From Ottelia alismoides (Eukaryota; Streptophyta; Magnoliopsida; Alismatales; Hydrocharitaceae), in the NCBI GenBank assembly GCA_037367405.1, contig JAZKJV010008261.1, forward strand, positions 1,798,001-1,862,000: 64,000 nucleotides of DNA. Direction: 5' to 3'. Each line of letters opens with the position of its first letter. The stretch's first letter is position 1. Below, one piece after another: positions 45,847 to 57,349 of this stretch. The notes under the pieces are model-generated. The model did not search any database. It worked only from the letters and a program-made list of their open reading frames with translations, and was not told the origin of the DNA. A program made the position numbers and the translations under genes.

Positions 45847-45880
45847 GCTCGAGGACGAGCATAGTTTAAGTATAGGGGGA
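45847..45880 (+). other. Final PPT of element B with AGGA-loop hairpin
   Basis: ATGCTCG-AGGA-CGAGCAT forms a 7 bp stem with a 4-base loop and is followed by TTTAAGTATAGGGGGA, which touches the 3' LTR at 45881. Confidence 0.88.
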
Positions 45881-47088
45881 TGATGAACCTCGGTTTCATC
45901 ATGTTAATTTTCATATATTAATCCCCTAACTTAAATTGATGTCAATAAAAACCAGATTAACTGTTGTTTATATCTTGGTCTTAAAATGAATTAAAATACA
46001 AAAAATGACAAACCAAAAGTCGCAGTGTTTTTTCACCTTTAAAAATGCTCACAAAAATATTTTCTCCCTTTGGTTGACTTCTTTTGCATTTTTGGTCAAC
46101 ATAAAACTTGTAGATCTCATCGAGATATATAACTTTCATGTTTTTAGTTTTTCCAAATTCGTCCTCCTTTTATTTCTTTCTCAATTTTTCTTTCTGAATA
46201 ATCTGGTTGGGCCACGTGGCTCCTTCTGGTCGATCCACGTGGCCCGCGCCCCTTGCACCACCTGCCTCCCTTCTACGCCGCCCGATCTCCTCCTACGTGC
46301 TTCAATCTTTGCTGCTTGTTCCATCTTCACCCACAACCCTTGATCTCCTCTACAGATTTCATCTGAAGCCTCCACGTCTGCGCAATCATCGACCGTTAGA
46401 TCATTAGATCCATCGACCCCACGTGTCTCGCCCATGGCCCTTGGATGCGCCCTGATCGATTAGATCATGACCACTCCTTAGCACCTTCATCCCGACTATT
46501 GGATCATAAGATCCAACGATCAACACCTCGTCTTCCACCTCCATATGCACCCTCTTTCCCACGTTCTCCACCACACAAGCCCGTTGCCCCCTTCTAATTT
46601 TCCCGACCTTGATGACCACCTCCTCCACTCACTAAGCACGTCTACTCCAAGCTCTCACTCCCGTCATCCTCACGCACTACCTAACCGCAATCCTCCCATC
46701 TTCTCCTCATCTGCACGAACCCACAAAGTCACGTCGTCCACCACCTGTACTCCGTCCCTCTCCCTTTAAAATACACCGCCACTGCCATCCGATCACCCTG
46801 TCCACCTATACGCGGGCCTTGGCCCAACTCCACTCCATCTCTCTGTAATAGGGGGAGATCAGATTGAGGTCGTGAAGATGACCAAAGGCTCTAGTGTTGA
46901 CCCTTGGCCATGGTAGGACATGCCTCTGACCATAGCACGTTGTGAGTTGCTCTGAAGGGCCGTTGGAATTCAACGAAGACCAGAGCCCTCATTGGAGCTC
47001 GAGCCTAGGCTGCCTCATCCGCCCCATTCTCCAAGTAAGCCTCCTCTTTTCTTCTTTGCTTTTCCTCTTTGTTCTAGTAATTAATTAG
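45881..47088 (+). repeat. 3' LTR of element B, split by C
   Basis: It starts TGATGAACCTCGGTTTCATC and matches the 5' LTR up to ATTAG (47084-47088), where C begins. In the 5' LTR the same place reads ATTAGCCTCGC (41348 on), which gives the pre-insertion sequence. The remainder should lie past the window. Confidence 0.85.
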
Positions 47089-50000
47089 TGATGAATCCCT
47101 GATTCTCACTCTTTATTCTTTTATTTTAGCTATTTATCTTAGCAAAGCATCAGGTAAATATGTGTAAATACAATAACTTAGCATTTTGCATGCAATTGTT
47201 AATACTACATAATTAGCATGCTTTTGTGCAAAAATAAAAGAATAAAGGAACAGAAAAAGGAAATAGGTATTTGGAATAACTATAGAGTGATTTGAAACCC
47301 GAGAGAAGGTCAAGCCTTGACTTGATCACAAAATAAAATAAGTAGAGAGAGATAGGGTCTACGTTGTGATGTACATATTACCTATATTTGTAAATAATTA
47401 TTTTTTACAGAATAAAATTAAATCATTATTTTCACTCCTTTGTACATATCTCTAGAAATAATATAAAAAAGGAAATAAAAACAGAAAAGCTAAACAAAAA
47501 TAAAAATATAATCCTCCCTTTATTATACAAAACACATGTGCACAAACTACCTTCACTATTTATTCTACACCATTAAATAATTTTAAAAATAAAATAAAAA
47601 TCATTTTGTACTCTTAAAATATGTTGTAAATAAATAAAATACAAAATAAAGGGTATTTGTGTAAAAATAAAGTAATAAAAATACTTGTGCATAATACATA
47701 AGTATATTATACCTGTATAAATACTTTATATTGTATATACACTAATTTATTTTTCATAAAAAATTATAAATCACAAAAAATACTCTAAAAAATAATAAAC
47801 ACTTTTCATGTTATGCACTTTTTAATTTAAATTTATTTATTATTTTTCGTTTACTTATAATTATTTTCTTATCTATTTTGTCCTTTAGCATCTTTTGTCC
47901 TTTTCCTAGCTCTCTTCTGATTGATCCACCTCGGTTTTGTTGACCGAGGTCAACTGGTCCCTCCTCTTTTTCGACCGATTCGTATTTACCCCGATTTTCA
48001 TCGATTTTTCGTAACTCGATCGTGGCGCCCTTCCACCCGATCTCTTGCTCCGATTAGAGAGCATGGATCCCTAATCTTCGCCCTCTCCTTGATCTACCGA
48101 TCTGCGCCTCGGTTCGTGGACCACACCCCTACCATCTCGGACCTGGACGCCTATATAGCCTGCACCTCCTCTCCCCATTTTCACACCTTTGGTTGTGCCA
48201 CCACTTCCGTTGCGCCTCCCTTTTCTTTTCCATAGTGACAGCACAAGAGGGAAAGGCTGAGGGCAGCAGTTGGAGCGTGGAAGTCCCCAGGTCCGGTGAG
48301 GATTTCCTCAGCTCCGCCGTGAGGAGCTCAAGCTTTGGCAGCCCCGACCATTGAGGCTATAACCCCTGTGGATGACGTCTACCACTCACAGGCGACTCTG
48401 ATCATCCTTAGGTACTCATTCTACCTTCTATTTCCATTCGAATCGATCGTTCACCCGACGAACAGAGCACCTCCGACGCCTATGTAACCATCCCATGTTT
48501 CGCCGCATTCCGACCTTCACACGCTTCACCCGACCATCCCTTCACTTCTCCATATGCTTCGCAACCCCTCTCTTGACTCCAATCGCTGGATTGGAGTCAA
48601 GTTACAGGTCTATTCCTTCATCCCGCCCGAGACCTGACCCATTCACCATTCACTATGTGGTTTTCGATATATTTGGTGCTCTAATCCTTGTCAGAGCACC
48701 CTCTACGAGCACATACCTTCTCCTGCAATGTTGGCGCACTACCATGCCTCATTGGAGGTCAATAGTGCACGGCTGAGCAGCTCCAGGGACATACGATGCC
48801 CTAGGACCCTCTCCTTGGTCCTGGGACTTTCTGAGCCAACCAGTAGCTACGGATCATCCCTGACGTCATTTCCCCCATTCCAGCAACTCCAGGCGACACC
48901 GGGCCAGTGCTCCATCGTCGATTGAAACTTGCCAGAGGCGAGTTCATCTCAGTTCGTCTAGCTGCCCTCTCAGCTGTTTGATCGGGCGTTTCCCCCAGTT
49001 CTGATCGTCACTGTCCACCATCGGGGAGCTCCTGACCATCAGATCCATCCGAGGATCCATCAGCTGCCGTCCATCATCGAAGGGGTACCGATGCATCTCG
49101 ACAGTTCATTCATAAGTGGACCGCCCACAATCGTTGGATTGCTCCTTAATAAAGGGTAATTTACACTTAGGCCCTTTCCTATTTTGCTTTTATTTCCAAG
49201 TCCTGTAAATATTTGTTGTAGTTATTTTAGTTTGGATATTTTGCAGTTAGACCCTTATTGCTTTTAGTATTTGCATTTTAGTCTAGTCTACGCGAACTCA
49301 CATGTAGTCTCACGTGCTTTTCTGGTATATTTGCATTTTATGCCCTAGACTTTATGTATGTTATGATTTGAATGGAAAGATTATGAGATTTGCATTTATA
49401 CCCTTGTTGGCCCGACTCATGTGTTTTGCATTTGTTTTCCTTGGTAATTTGCAAGTTAGGCCCTAAGCTTCCTATGTGTGTTATGTTTTTGCTCTAAACT
49501 TTATTTTAATTACATGTAGGTCCCTGTATACTATTTGACTTGTTTTTAATTAAATAAATACCAAATTAACCCAAAAAATTCTATAAATTACTTTGATCTC
49601 CTGTTAACACGTAATATTTATAGTAATTTGTATGGATTAATTTAGTTGCATTTATATTTTATAAAAAAACAAAAAACCCCTAAAAAGTGTGCTATCTATT
49701 TTGAAAAATACATAACAATTCTAAAAATCCTTTTAAAAATTCCACAATAATTTCTGTATGTATTTTGTATAATGTGCCTTCAGTAGCATTCTTGTTTCAA
49801 AAACCCTCACAAAAACCCTTAAAATCACAGAAGCCTTTAAAACTTATAAAAATCATATAAAATTTTAGAAAAATAAAAATATAATTCCAGTCCATGTTTG
49901 TATCATTTTCTTTATATTTCACATAAAATTTCTCCCTAATATTTTAGGGTATTTTATTAATTTTAATTTGCTATTTAATCCTGGTTGTGCACTGTTTACA

Positions 50001-50474
50001 TTTTTAGCCCTTGTTTGATTTTTTATAAAATCACAAAACATCATAATACCCCCAGAAAATTACTAAAAACAATTTATTATTTGAAAAACCCAAAAAGATT
50101 TTTATTCTTAATTTTTTAGCATTTTTAGCCTTAAATAAAAATTCAAAAAGTTTGTTGTTTGGTTTATTGTCTTACTTTCTTCCTTAATTAAAAATCATAT
50201 AAATTTGCAAAATTAAAACCAATAAAAATATGTTTTTTATTTTCTGAATTTCGACTACCTCGTAGGTTTTCTCGTGCTCCTTGTGTTCGACCCTGGTTGC
50301 TACACCAGGTAAAAATAAATAGCGGAGACCGCTTACATTATTTTATATGCTTGATTGACTTATCTCTTTGAGCGACTCTCTCTCTTTTTCTCGATTGAGC
50401 TCGACCTGCTAATTGGGGTCGTAACGACCCTCGATTATTTGATTCCCTAACCCTAGTTAGCGAGCCGCTCATCA
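47089..50474 (+). repeat. 5' LTR of element C
   Basis: It starts TGATGAATCCCTGATTCTC and ends GCCGCTCATCA. A TATA box (CTATATAGCC, 48151-48160) follows GC-rich sequence and is kept in the 3' LTR at about 61690. A 13 bp perfect hairpin CTTGACTCCAATC/GATTGGAGTCAAG with loop GCTG lies at 48572-48601. The U5 part is AT-rich and ends with GTGTTCGACCCTGG. Confidence 0.88.
48151..48160 (+). promoter_or_regulatory. TATA box in LTR C
   Basis: CTATATAGCC sits in GC-rich sequence and is present in both LTRs in the same context (GGACGC before, TGCACC after). Confidence 0.65.
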
Positions 50475-50477
50475 GAA

Positions 50478-50495
50478 TGGCATCGCTGCCGGGGA
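50478..50495 (+). other. Primer binding site of element C, tRNA-Asp type
   Basis: TGGCATCGCTGCCGGGGA, three bases after the LTR, is close to the Athila/Tat tRNA-Asp site TGGCGCCGTTGCCGGGGA. Confidence 0.88.
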
Positions 50496-51894
50496 GCAAG
50501 GCTTAGTAGTCGTTTTTCAACTTTTTGCTTATTTTCCGCTTTTCAACTTTATGTTTATTGTTATGTCTATTTGATATAATTATTTTCTGACCTATCTCTA
50601 TTTCACTTTTTGTACGTGGAACCGCCCGAGGACACTTTGGAGTAGACCCGCATCCGAGGAGAAGAGAGGAAATTAGTTATATTAGATAGGGTAGAGCAGT
50701 TAGTTTACTTTTCAGATGAACATTTGATATTGTAATAATTTTAGATACTTGGACTCTTGTTGGATTTGAACTCTCAGGGTATGTTTTGTCGAGCACCGGT
50801 GTGCTTGGGGGGACCTCACCAGATTTTCACAGTTTTGGTTTTGATTGCATTTTTCTTTCTATTTGATTCACGAAGTTTTAGCCCTTAGACTTAAGATTTT
50901 TGATTGATTGTGACATAATTAGCTAAGGCCCAATCCCTAATCACGTGCCTGACCTATAGATCATAATTGGACCTAGCTAAAAGTAAATAATAAAAAACTA
51001 TCTTGATTGATTGAGAGGTTACATGCCGCTAGAGGCTGTATACAGCGCGTGCAAGATCCGTTGTGGCAGACACCGATCGACATCCGAGACCGAACATTGA
51101 CCTCTCTCTCTGATCAGTTAGCTATTGTTCTTCAAGATCATTAGAAATTGCTCGTCTAAGACTGATTTCTTCGTGCATAATATAGTTAGTTTATTTTTAG
51201 TCTTTTAATTTATTCACAGATTACCCTGCATGTAGAGTGCTGGCGACAGGTACACATCTCTATCTTTGCATGCATCATAGTGTTTGATCGTGCATCATCT
51301 TTTTCAACTTTCTCCCCCTGTTTTTGGACTTAAAATAAACCAGGAGATCAAAAAATTCGTTAGGCATTATTTGTATTCGAAAAATACCTAAAAAATGAAA
51401 TTAATAAAATTGGGGCTGCTAATGCAAATTTGACCTAAAAATCACCTCATCTAAAAATATTTATTTTGTGGAGAGTCACCCCCTCATTGGTTGGTTTGTA
51501 TGTAGCGAGAGAGTGACTGCACACTAGGCTAGAGCCATACATGAACTTCCTTCAGACTATTGGTCTTGTGGTTAGTTGTTCTCTAGTGAGGATTTCTCCG
51601 GGTAGCCGGCAAGCAGTCTCGGACTTCCTTAGCGAATTGGATAGATCGGGTAGTCGGTAAACGGTCCGCAATCTATACTGGCTGGGAAAGATCTAACTAC
51701 GGGATTGGGCCAGTCTCCTGGGGGAATTAGTTTTCTACCGGCTTACTTAATCTCTCTTATAGACTAGTTGATCACCTAAAATAAAATTGACAAGATTAAC
51801 GATCGATCCTTTATGGTCATCAGCTCAGTGTTGAGTAGGTGAATTAGGGGTTTGACTTATGATCTTGTTTGCATTCTAGATCTCATCCCACACC
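50496..51894 (+). other. Leader of element C
   Basis: No ORF is supported here. It is collinear with E's leader (about 24415-23100 minus): GGGGACCTCACC, the ATAGATCATAATTGGAC phrase, then the GGTAG.CGG.AA.CGGTCCG.A repeats at 51600-51680 and TGGGCCAGTCTCC. Confidence 0.65.
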
Positions 51895-53960
51895 ATGATG
51901 ATGGGAAGGAGGTCCCTTAGGCTGCCTTTGATAGCATCGCTCTTGAGCACTCCTTTCCATTCATCTAGGGCAGTTTCAGAGTGCCCAGACCCGCTCTCCG
52001 AATATGAGTTTGCTACCACTCTGTTCCCCCTCGACACCCTTCTCCCACCAGTCTTGAGGTGCCAGAGTAGAGACCAGCATAGCTATTTGTTCATTTGACA
52101 ACACCTGAGTTGAGGTCTTTTGCCTTTGCAGAGACCAGCAAGATGGCCAGAAGCGACAAACACACTGATGAGCAGCCCCAAGGTTCTACTTAAGTTCTTG
52201 ATCATGGCGCCATCAACAACATACTCCTAGCCTCCATGGAGATGATGCAGAGATAGATTTTTTTGATCAATGAGCATTTATGGTAGAGGTACGTATAGAG
52301 TTAGCACATATGCGAGCCGACAGAGGAGAGCTGCAACGACCAGTCGGTGGAGACATACCAGTAGCTGGAGGAGGGGCAGACGGACGACCAGAGGATCCAC
52401 AGGAGCCAGCCAGACCTGCTAGGATGATGAGGCAGTTGCACAACCTTGGTGCAATCCTTACCCATTGCTAGATCCAGTTTTTGGAGATTCTGGGCGACTT
52501 CAAGCTTGGCCCCCAGATGATCCAGTTACTGCCCAAGTTCCATAGGCTAGTCACTGAGGAGCCACATCTGCTCTTGCAAGAATTTGAGATGATCTGCGGT
52601 ACAGTCCATGACAGATTCGTGGATGAGGATACCATAAAGATGATGGCATTCCCTTTCTCCCTAGTCGATAGAGCAGCCTACTGGCTGAAGTATTTGGGGA
52701 GATATGTTACTACTTGGGAGCAGCTCCAGACCGTGTACTTGAACAAGTATTATCCACTTGGCCGGACCAATGCAACTAGAGCACTGATCAACAATTTCAC
52801 AATGATCCCCAATAAGAAGTTTCATGAGGCGTGGGATCGGTTACGTGAGCTCATCGACCGGTGTCCACACCATGAGATATCCAAGCCCAATCTAGTTCAG
52901 AGTTTTTTTGTGGGCTGACACCAGAGCTGCAGTGGCTTGTCAATGCGTCATGTAGAGGGTCCAATTTTACCAAGGATGAGGACCAGGTCTGAGCCATCTA
53001 TGAGGAGATGGTAGAGAATTATATAGTGATATCCCAGACCCGTGTCTACACATAGGGGAAACCCCTTCCATAGGTTGTGTCCTATCAAAGGATAGCACGG
53101 GTCGATGCAGGTCCTTCTACTTTGTCAGCAGCAGCAACACATGCAGAGTTGTCGGTAGCTGACACGTAGATTATCAGTGAGAAGTTGGACCACGTCGAGA
53201 TCATATAGAATAAGAAGTGCCAGGGCATGACACAGATAGATCAGTTGGCACAGACTCCCAGTGACCTGAAGACCCAGATCATGTGTCTCCAGGAGGCACA
53301 GACGGCTTCTCAGCCCCATCTCAGGTCACGGGTTGATCATAGCAGTAACAACTCTTCCCAGTCACATGCCCAATACCACAAGGTCCACCATATTCAGGAA
53401 GAGCCGGTTCAGCCGTTGCAGCATTACTCCTAGCCACCTCCATCTCAAGACACTCAGATGTTGGTGTATCAGCATGATCAGTCCCTGTCAGTTCTTTCCC
53501 CTTCCCCTTATGACCAGGAGTCATTGATGGAAGTCAAGGGGATCTGGTATGACCAGCAGCAGCCCGAGATCCGTTGTGATCATCCCGGATTCAGGTGGTC
53601 TATCGGAGGCACCTCATCCAAGCAGCAGCCTCCAGCTCAGGGTGGACCGAGCAGCCAGCAGTATCTAGCAGCTTTCCCATCCATCACACCATTACCAGCA
53701 GGGTCCTCGTCCCTACCATCAGGGACAGTAGTGGAGGTAACAACATCTGCAACATTACACTCAGCCTCCTCCATAGCAGTACCAGCAAAGCCAGCTTCAT
53801 TTCCAGTGAGGCAACCCGTCTGATTCTCATGGACCTGTCTATGAGAACCCATCCCTTGATGATCTTGCCTGCCTACTCTCAGACTAGCAGGCATCCTTTC
53901 GGTGGGAGATGGACGAGTTCCGGCAGGAGATAAGGGACATCATAAAGGGCAAGGCCGCCA
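51895..53960 (+). pseudogene. Gag of element C
   Basis: Gag builds the particle. The N terminus reads MMMGRRSLRLPLIASLLSTP, as in E, then after a frame change MARSDKHTDEQPQ (52143). The core gag domain is open from 52481 to 52918: LLPKFHRLVTEEPHLLLQEF, then AAYWLKYLGRYVTTWEQLQT, YYPLGRTNATRALI and CPHHEISKPNLVQSFFVG, which is characteristic of Athila-lineage gag. A long Gln/Ser/Pro-rich tail follows to about 53960 in changing frames. Stops near 52098, 52200, 52470 and 52916 and several frame changes break it. No CCHC knuckle is visible. Confidence 0.85.
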
Positions 53961-54049
53961 TACCCACTTAGATCAAGCCCAACCCAAATAATCTGAAGAG
54001 GAAGTATGTGTAGGTATAGTTCATAGAGACCACCACTTCTAGTGACTCC

Positions 54050-54454
54050 TTGGGTGATATTTCTTCCTATATATTTGATGATGATTTTGTGACACTTAGG
54101 AGCGATAGGATGCCAGCCAGTGGTGCCTCGTCTGAGCGACGACCACATAAGGATCCATGGGTGCCAGACGAGGAGGATAACAGTGCTGATGCCACTAATG
54201 ACGATGACAATGGTGGTACTGACGCCACCAAGGATGTCTATCCTGTCGACAGTACTAAGGCCGTCGTATCTCTAGATGTAGCCGGTGGTACTGATGCCAC
54301 CATTTCGCCAGATGCTGAGCTAGAGCATGGTGTTGATGCCACGAAGACTGATGCCGTGGGTGGTATTGACGCCTCCATTTCGACTCTAGTTGTGTTTCCT
54401 TCTATTATTATATCTCAAGATAGTTTTGAAAAGACCAATAATATGAATAAATGA
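54050..54454 (+). repeat. Acidic linker with GGTDAT-type repeats
   Basis: This open frame encodes repeated short words such as ADATN, GGTDATK, GGTDAT, HGVDATK and GGIDAS over about 80 residues. It lies between gag and protease and has a counterpart in E. The DNA shows imperfect GGTGGTACTGATGCCAC repeats, so slippage can explain growth or loss. Confidence 0.75.
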
Positions 54455-54594
54455 AAGGTTTCTTTATCTTCTTCGATCCCATATGTATTACATGATTATC
54501 TTGGTATGGACTCCATTCCCTCACAGGTACAGGAACCTCTTCCTGGCTCTCTGTCTAAGGAGGGCCTAGCCATCCCCTTCCCTCAGGCCTCCGC

Positions 54595-55355
54595 TTGGTG
54601 AAGGGGAATAAAAAAGAAAATCTAAAAAAGACACAACAGTTAGAGTTCAACCAGCATATGATTGACAGATTCCATATTCAGCTAACTCTACAGGAGGTAC
54701 TTGAGCACATCACTCGCTTTCAGAAGAACTTGAGAGAGAAGACGACCATCCATAGGAAGAGAAGGAACCACAATGCAGAGATCCATGTGCTCACTCATGC
54801 TATATGCTTCGCGATTCAGAACTGTTTGTCAGCGAAGAGGCCAGACGCAGGAGCTCTGTACATCAGATGCCACATTCATGAGCAGCGGTTCGATCGAAGT
54901 CTACTAGACATCGTCTCTTCCAATAACCTCCTTCCGGCAGCCTTACTCGATCGATTCGAGTTTGGTCCTCTTCGATAGAGCAAGATAGTCCTTTAGTTTG
55001 CTGACAGATCTGTCAAGAGGCTGAAGGGGTTTTTGAAGGACGTGATCGTCACAATTCAGGACCTGAAATTCCCCGTGACTTTGTTGTACTGGACATGGAG
55101 ATCCCTGAGTCTATGACAGATACCCCCATCATTCTCGAACATCCATTCTTGGCCACGGCCAAGGTGGTGTCCGATCATGATGGTGGGAAGGTATACTTTC
55201 GTGTTGAGGGCGAATGCATACAAATAGGGACGATTGACAAGACCAGAGCACGAGATTCATCTTGTTCAGAGCAGTTCACAGAGCAGATGATAGATGTAGA
55301 GCGAGATGTCGATCAGGAGTGCAATTTTGTGATCACAGATGATGAAGCAGTTTAG
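54595..55355 (+). pseudogene. Protease of element C, active-site glycine lost
   Basis: The aspartic protease processes Gag-Pol. Conserved blocks are QLTLQEVLEHITRFQKNLRE, FAIQNCLSAKRPDAGA, SSNNLLPAALLDRFEFGPL, then after a stop near 54976 FADRSVKRLKG and PIILEHPFLATAKV. In the active site the triplet reads D-I-V (54907-54915) where aspartic proteases have D-S/T-G and where E has D-S-G. With the frame changes this copy cannot be active. Confidence 0.8.
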
Positions 55356-55739
55356 TCTGACCCCATCTCATGGACTCTTATCTCACCTTCAGACACTACA
55401 GATTCACAGCTTCCAACAGATGAGAGTTCGGATGGCACATTCTTGGCTGAGGACACAGTTGAGGCTGATGATCGCGTTTGGATAACAAAGCAGATTACAT
55501 TTCTTGCTCTTTTGATTCAGATCCCTTGGATTCAGACATTTATTGGTAGAGTTTGATGAGTTTTTACCTTGTTTGATTCCCACAGAGCCTACAGCTAGGG
55601 TGGATATTGAGCCAGCACCGATTACAGACACACCAGTTGGACCATCTTAGCCAGTTTTACATGATTAGTGAGAGTTCTCCCATGCAGATTCGGCTGCTTT
55701 CACGCAGACATTCCAGAAGCCAGATCTACTAGCTCCCAG

Positions 55740-56810
55740 TTGCCTAGAGTTAAAGCCCTTGCCCCAATCGCGGAAGTATAGATTCCTTGCGGGTGAGCAT
55801 GAGATGTACCCAATCATTATCTCAGCAGATTTGACTGGAGAGCAAGAATCTCATTTGATGGAGGTTCTTGAAAGAAACCGTAAGGTGATAGGATGGAGCG
55901 TAGCTGATATCCAGGGGATAAGTCCATCCCTATGCTCCCACCATATCTATCTCTAAGAGGACGCTAAGCCGTCGCGTGAGTTCCAGCGGTGGTTGAACCC
56001 GAATCTTCGAGAAGTGGTTATGAAAGAGATATCAAAATGGCGGAGCACCGATTTTACCTACCCCATCTCTGCCTCCACGTGGGTTAGTCCATTGTATGTG
56101 GTGCCCAAGAAGATGAGCATCACTACAGTTGTGAGTGAGTCTGAAGAGGAGATCGCTACCCAGTTACCCACTTCGTAGAGGGTCTGTGTGGACTACAGAC
56201 GATTGAATCAGGCCACCAAGAAGGATCATTTTCCGCTACCTTTTATTGATCAGATTATTGAGAGGCTAGCTAGGAAGAGTCATTACTTCTTCCTTGATGG
56301 GTACTCCGGTCACAATCATGTGGTCATAGTGCCTGAAGACCAGGACGAAATGACATTCACCTATCCGTTTGGCACTTATGCTTTCAGACAAATACCCTTT
56401 GGTCTATGTAACGCCCCGGCGACATTCCAAAGGTTCATGTTGTCCATCTTCTCGGACATGGTGGATGATTGCTTAAAGGTCTTCAGGATGATTTCTCGAT
56501 CTACGGTGATGGGTTTGATGCTTGTCTTGACTGCTTAGACTACGTGCTTCAGCACTGTATCAAGGTCCATCTTGTTTTATTTTGGGAGAAGAGTCACTTC
56601 ATGGTGACTCAAGGGATGGTACTTGGTCATATCATCTCCAACAGGGGCATGAAGGTCGATCCAGCCAAGGTAGATATCATTAGGAAGCTCAATCCACCGT
56701 CTAACTTGAGGCAGTTGCAGTCTTTTCTGGGGCATGTCAGTTTCTACCTTCGATTCATTCAGGTTTCAGTAGGATTTCCTGACTGCTTACTAATCTACTG
56801 ACGAAAGACA
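55740..56810 (+). pseudogene. Reverse transcriptase of element C, broken in the catalytic box
   Basis: The segment before RT (LKPLPQSRKYRFLAGEHEMY, WSVADIQGISPSLCSHHIYL) and the RT proper (STWVSPLYVVPKK, VDYRRLNQATKKDHFPLPFI, GYSGHNHVVIVPEDQ, TYPFGTYAFRQIPFGLCNAP) are typical of Athila pol. Stops lie near 55956 and 56176. A frame change falls at about 56485, directly before DDFSIYG, so the catalytic box itself is disrupted. The thumb region (GHIISNRGMKVDPAKVD, LRQLQSFLGHVSFYLRFI) follows in the new frame to 56801. Confidence 0.9.
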
Positions 56811-56920
56811 CCGAGTTCATTGTAGATGATAAGTGTCTTGCATCCTTTAAGACTCTTAAGGGACTAGTTGTTGAGGCTCCTATCCTTTAGCCGTCTAATT
56901 GGTCTCTCCCATTCGAGATC

Positions 56921-57320
56921 ATGATGGATGCTTTTGATATTACCATAGGGGTTGTGCCAGGACAGAGGAGGGATGGATTACCTTATGCCATTCAATACGC
57001 TAGCAATACATTGGATGCCACTCAGCGGAATTATACTGTCATAGAGAAGGAGATGCTATTCGTAGTTTTTGCCTTAGATGAATTCAGATCTTATATTCTT
57101 GGATCCATAGTGACTATTTACACTAATCATACCACAATTAGGTGCCTCATGGCAAAGAATGATGCCGAGATTGACCAGATGGATCCTTCTACTCTAGGAG
57201 TTTGATATTGAGATTGAGGATTAGCCTGCAGTCAAGAATGTGGCGGCAGATCATCTATCCCGTTTGGAACATCTTGAGGAATCAGATCATACAACACCTA
57301 TTACAGAGACCATCCCAGAT
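56921..57320 (+). pseudogene. RNase H of element C
   Basis: The frame has MMDAFDITIGVVPGQRRDGL, YASNTLDATQRNYTVIEKEM, LFVVFALDEFRSYILGS and YTNHTTIRCLM, the usual Ty3/gypsy RNase H pattern. The end of the domain is shifted (EFDIEIED, then VAADHLSRLEHL) after a frame change near 57190. It links RT to integrase. Confidence 0.85.
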
Positions 57321-57349
57321 GAGGCGATCCTTGCTATCGCATCGCTTTC

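Larger units (their letters stand above)
37716..47088 (+). mobile_element. Gag-pol-less Athila-type element B (visible part)
   Basis: B has a 5' LTR (37716-42919, including a foreign solo LTR), a PBS, an internal region of about 2.9 kb without gag or pol, a PPT, and the first 1.2 kb of a 3' LTR, where C is inserted. The five bases before it, ACCTT (37711-37715), are the expected target duplication; the other side lies outside the window. Leader and 3' modules match D, so B and D form one non-autonomous family that would need proteins from another element. Confidence 0.8.

Noticed and set aside
48151..48240. A host promoter and gene near the LTR C TATA box
   Set aside because: The same sequence recurs in the 3' LTR, so it belongs to the element.
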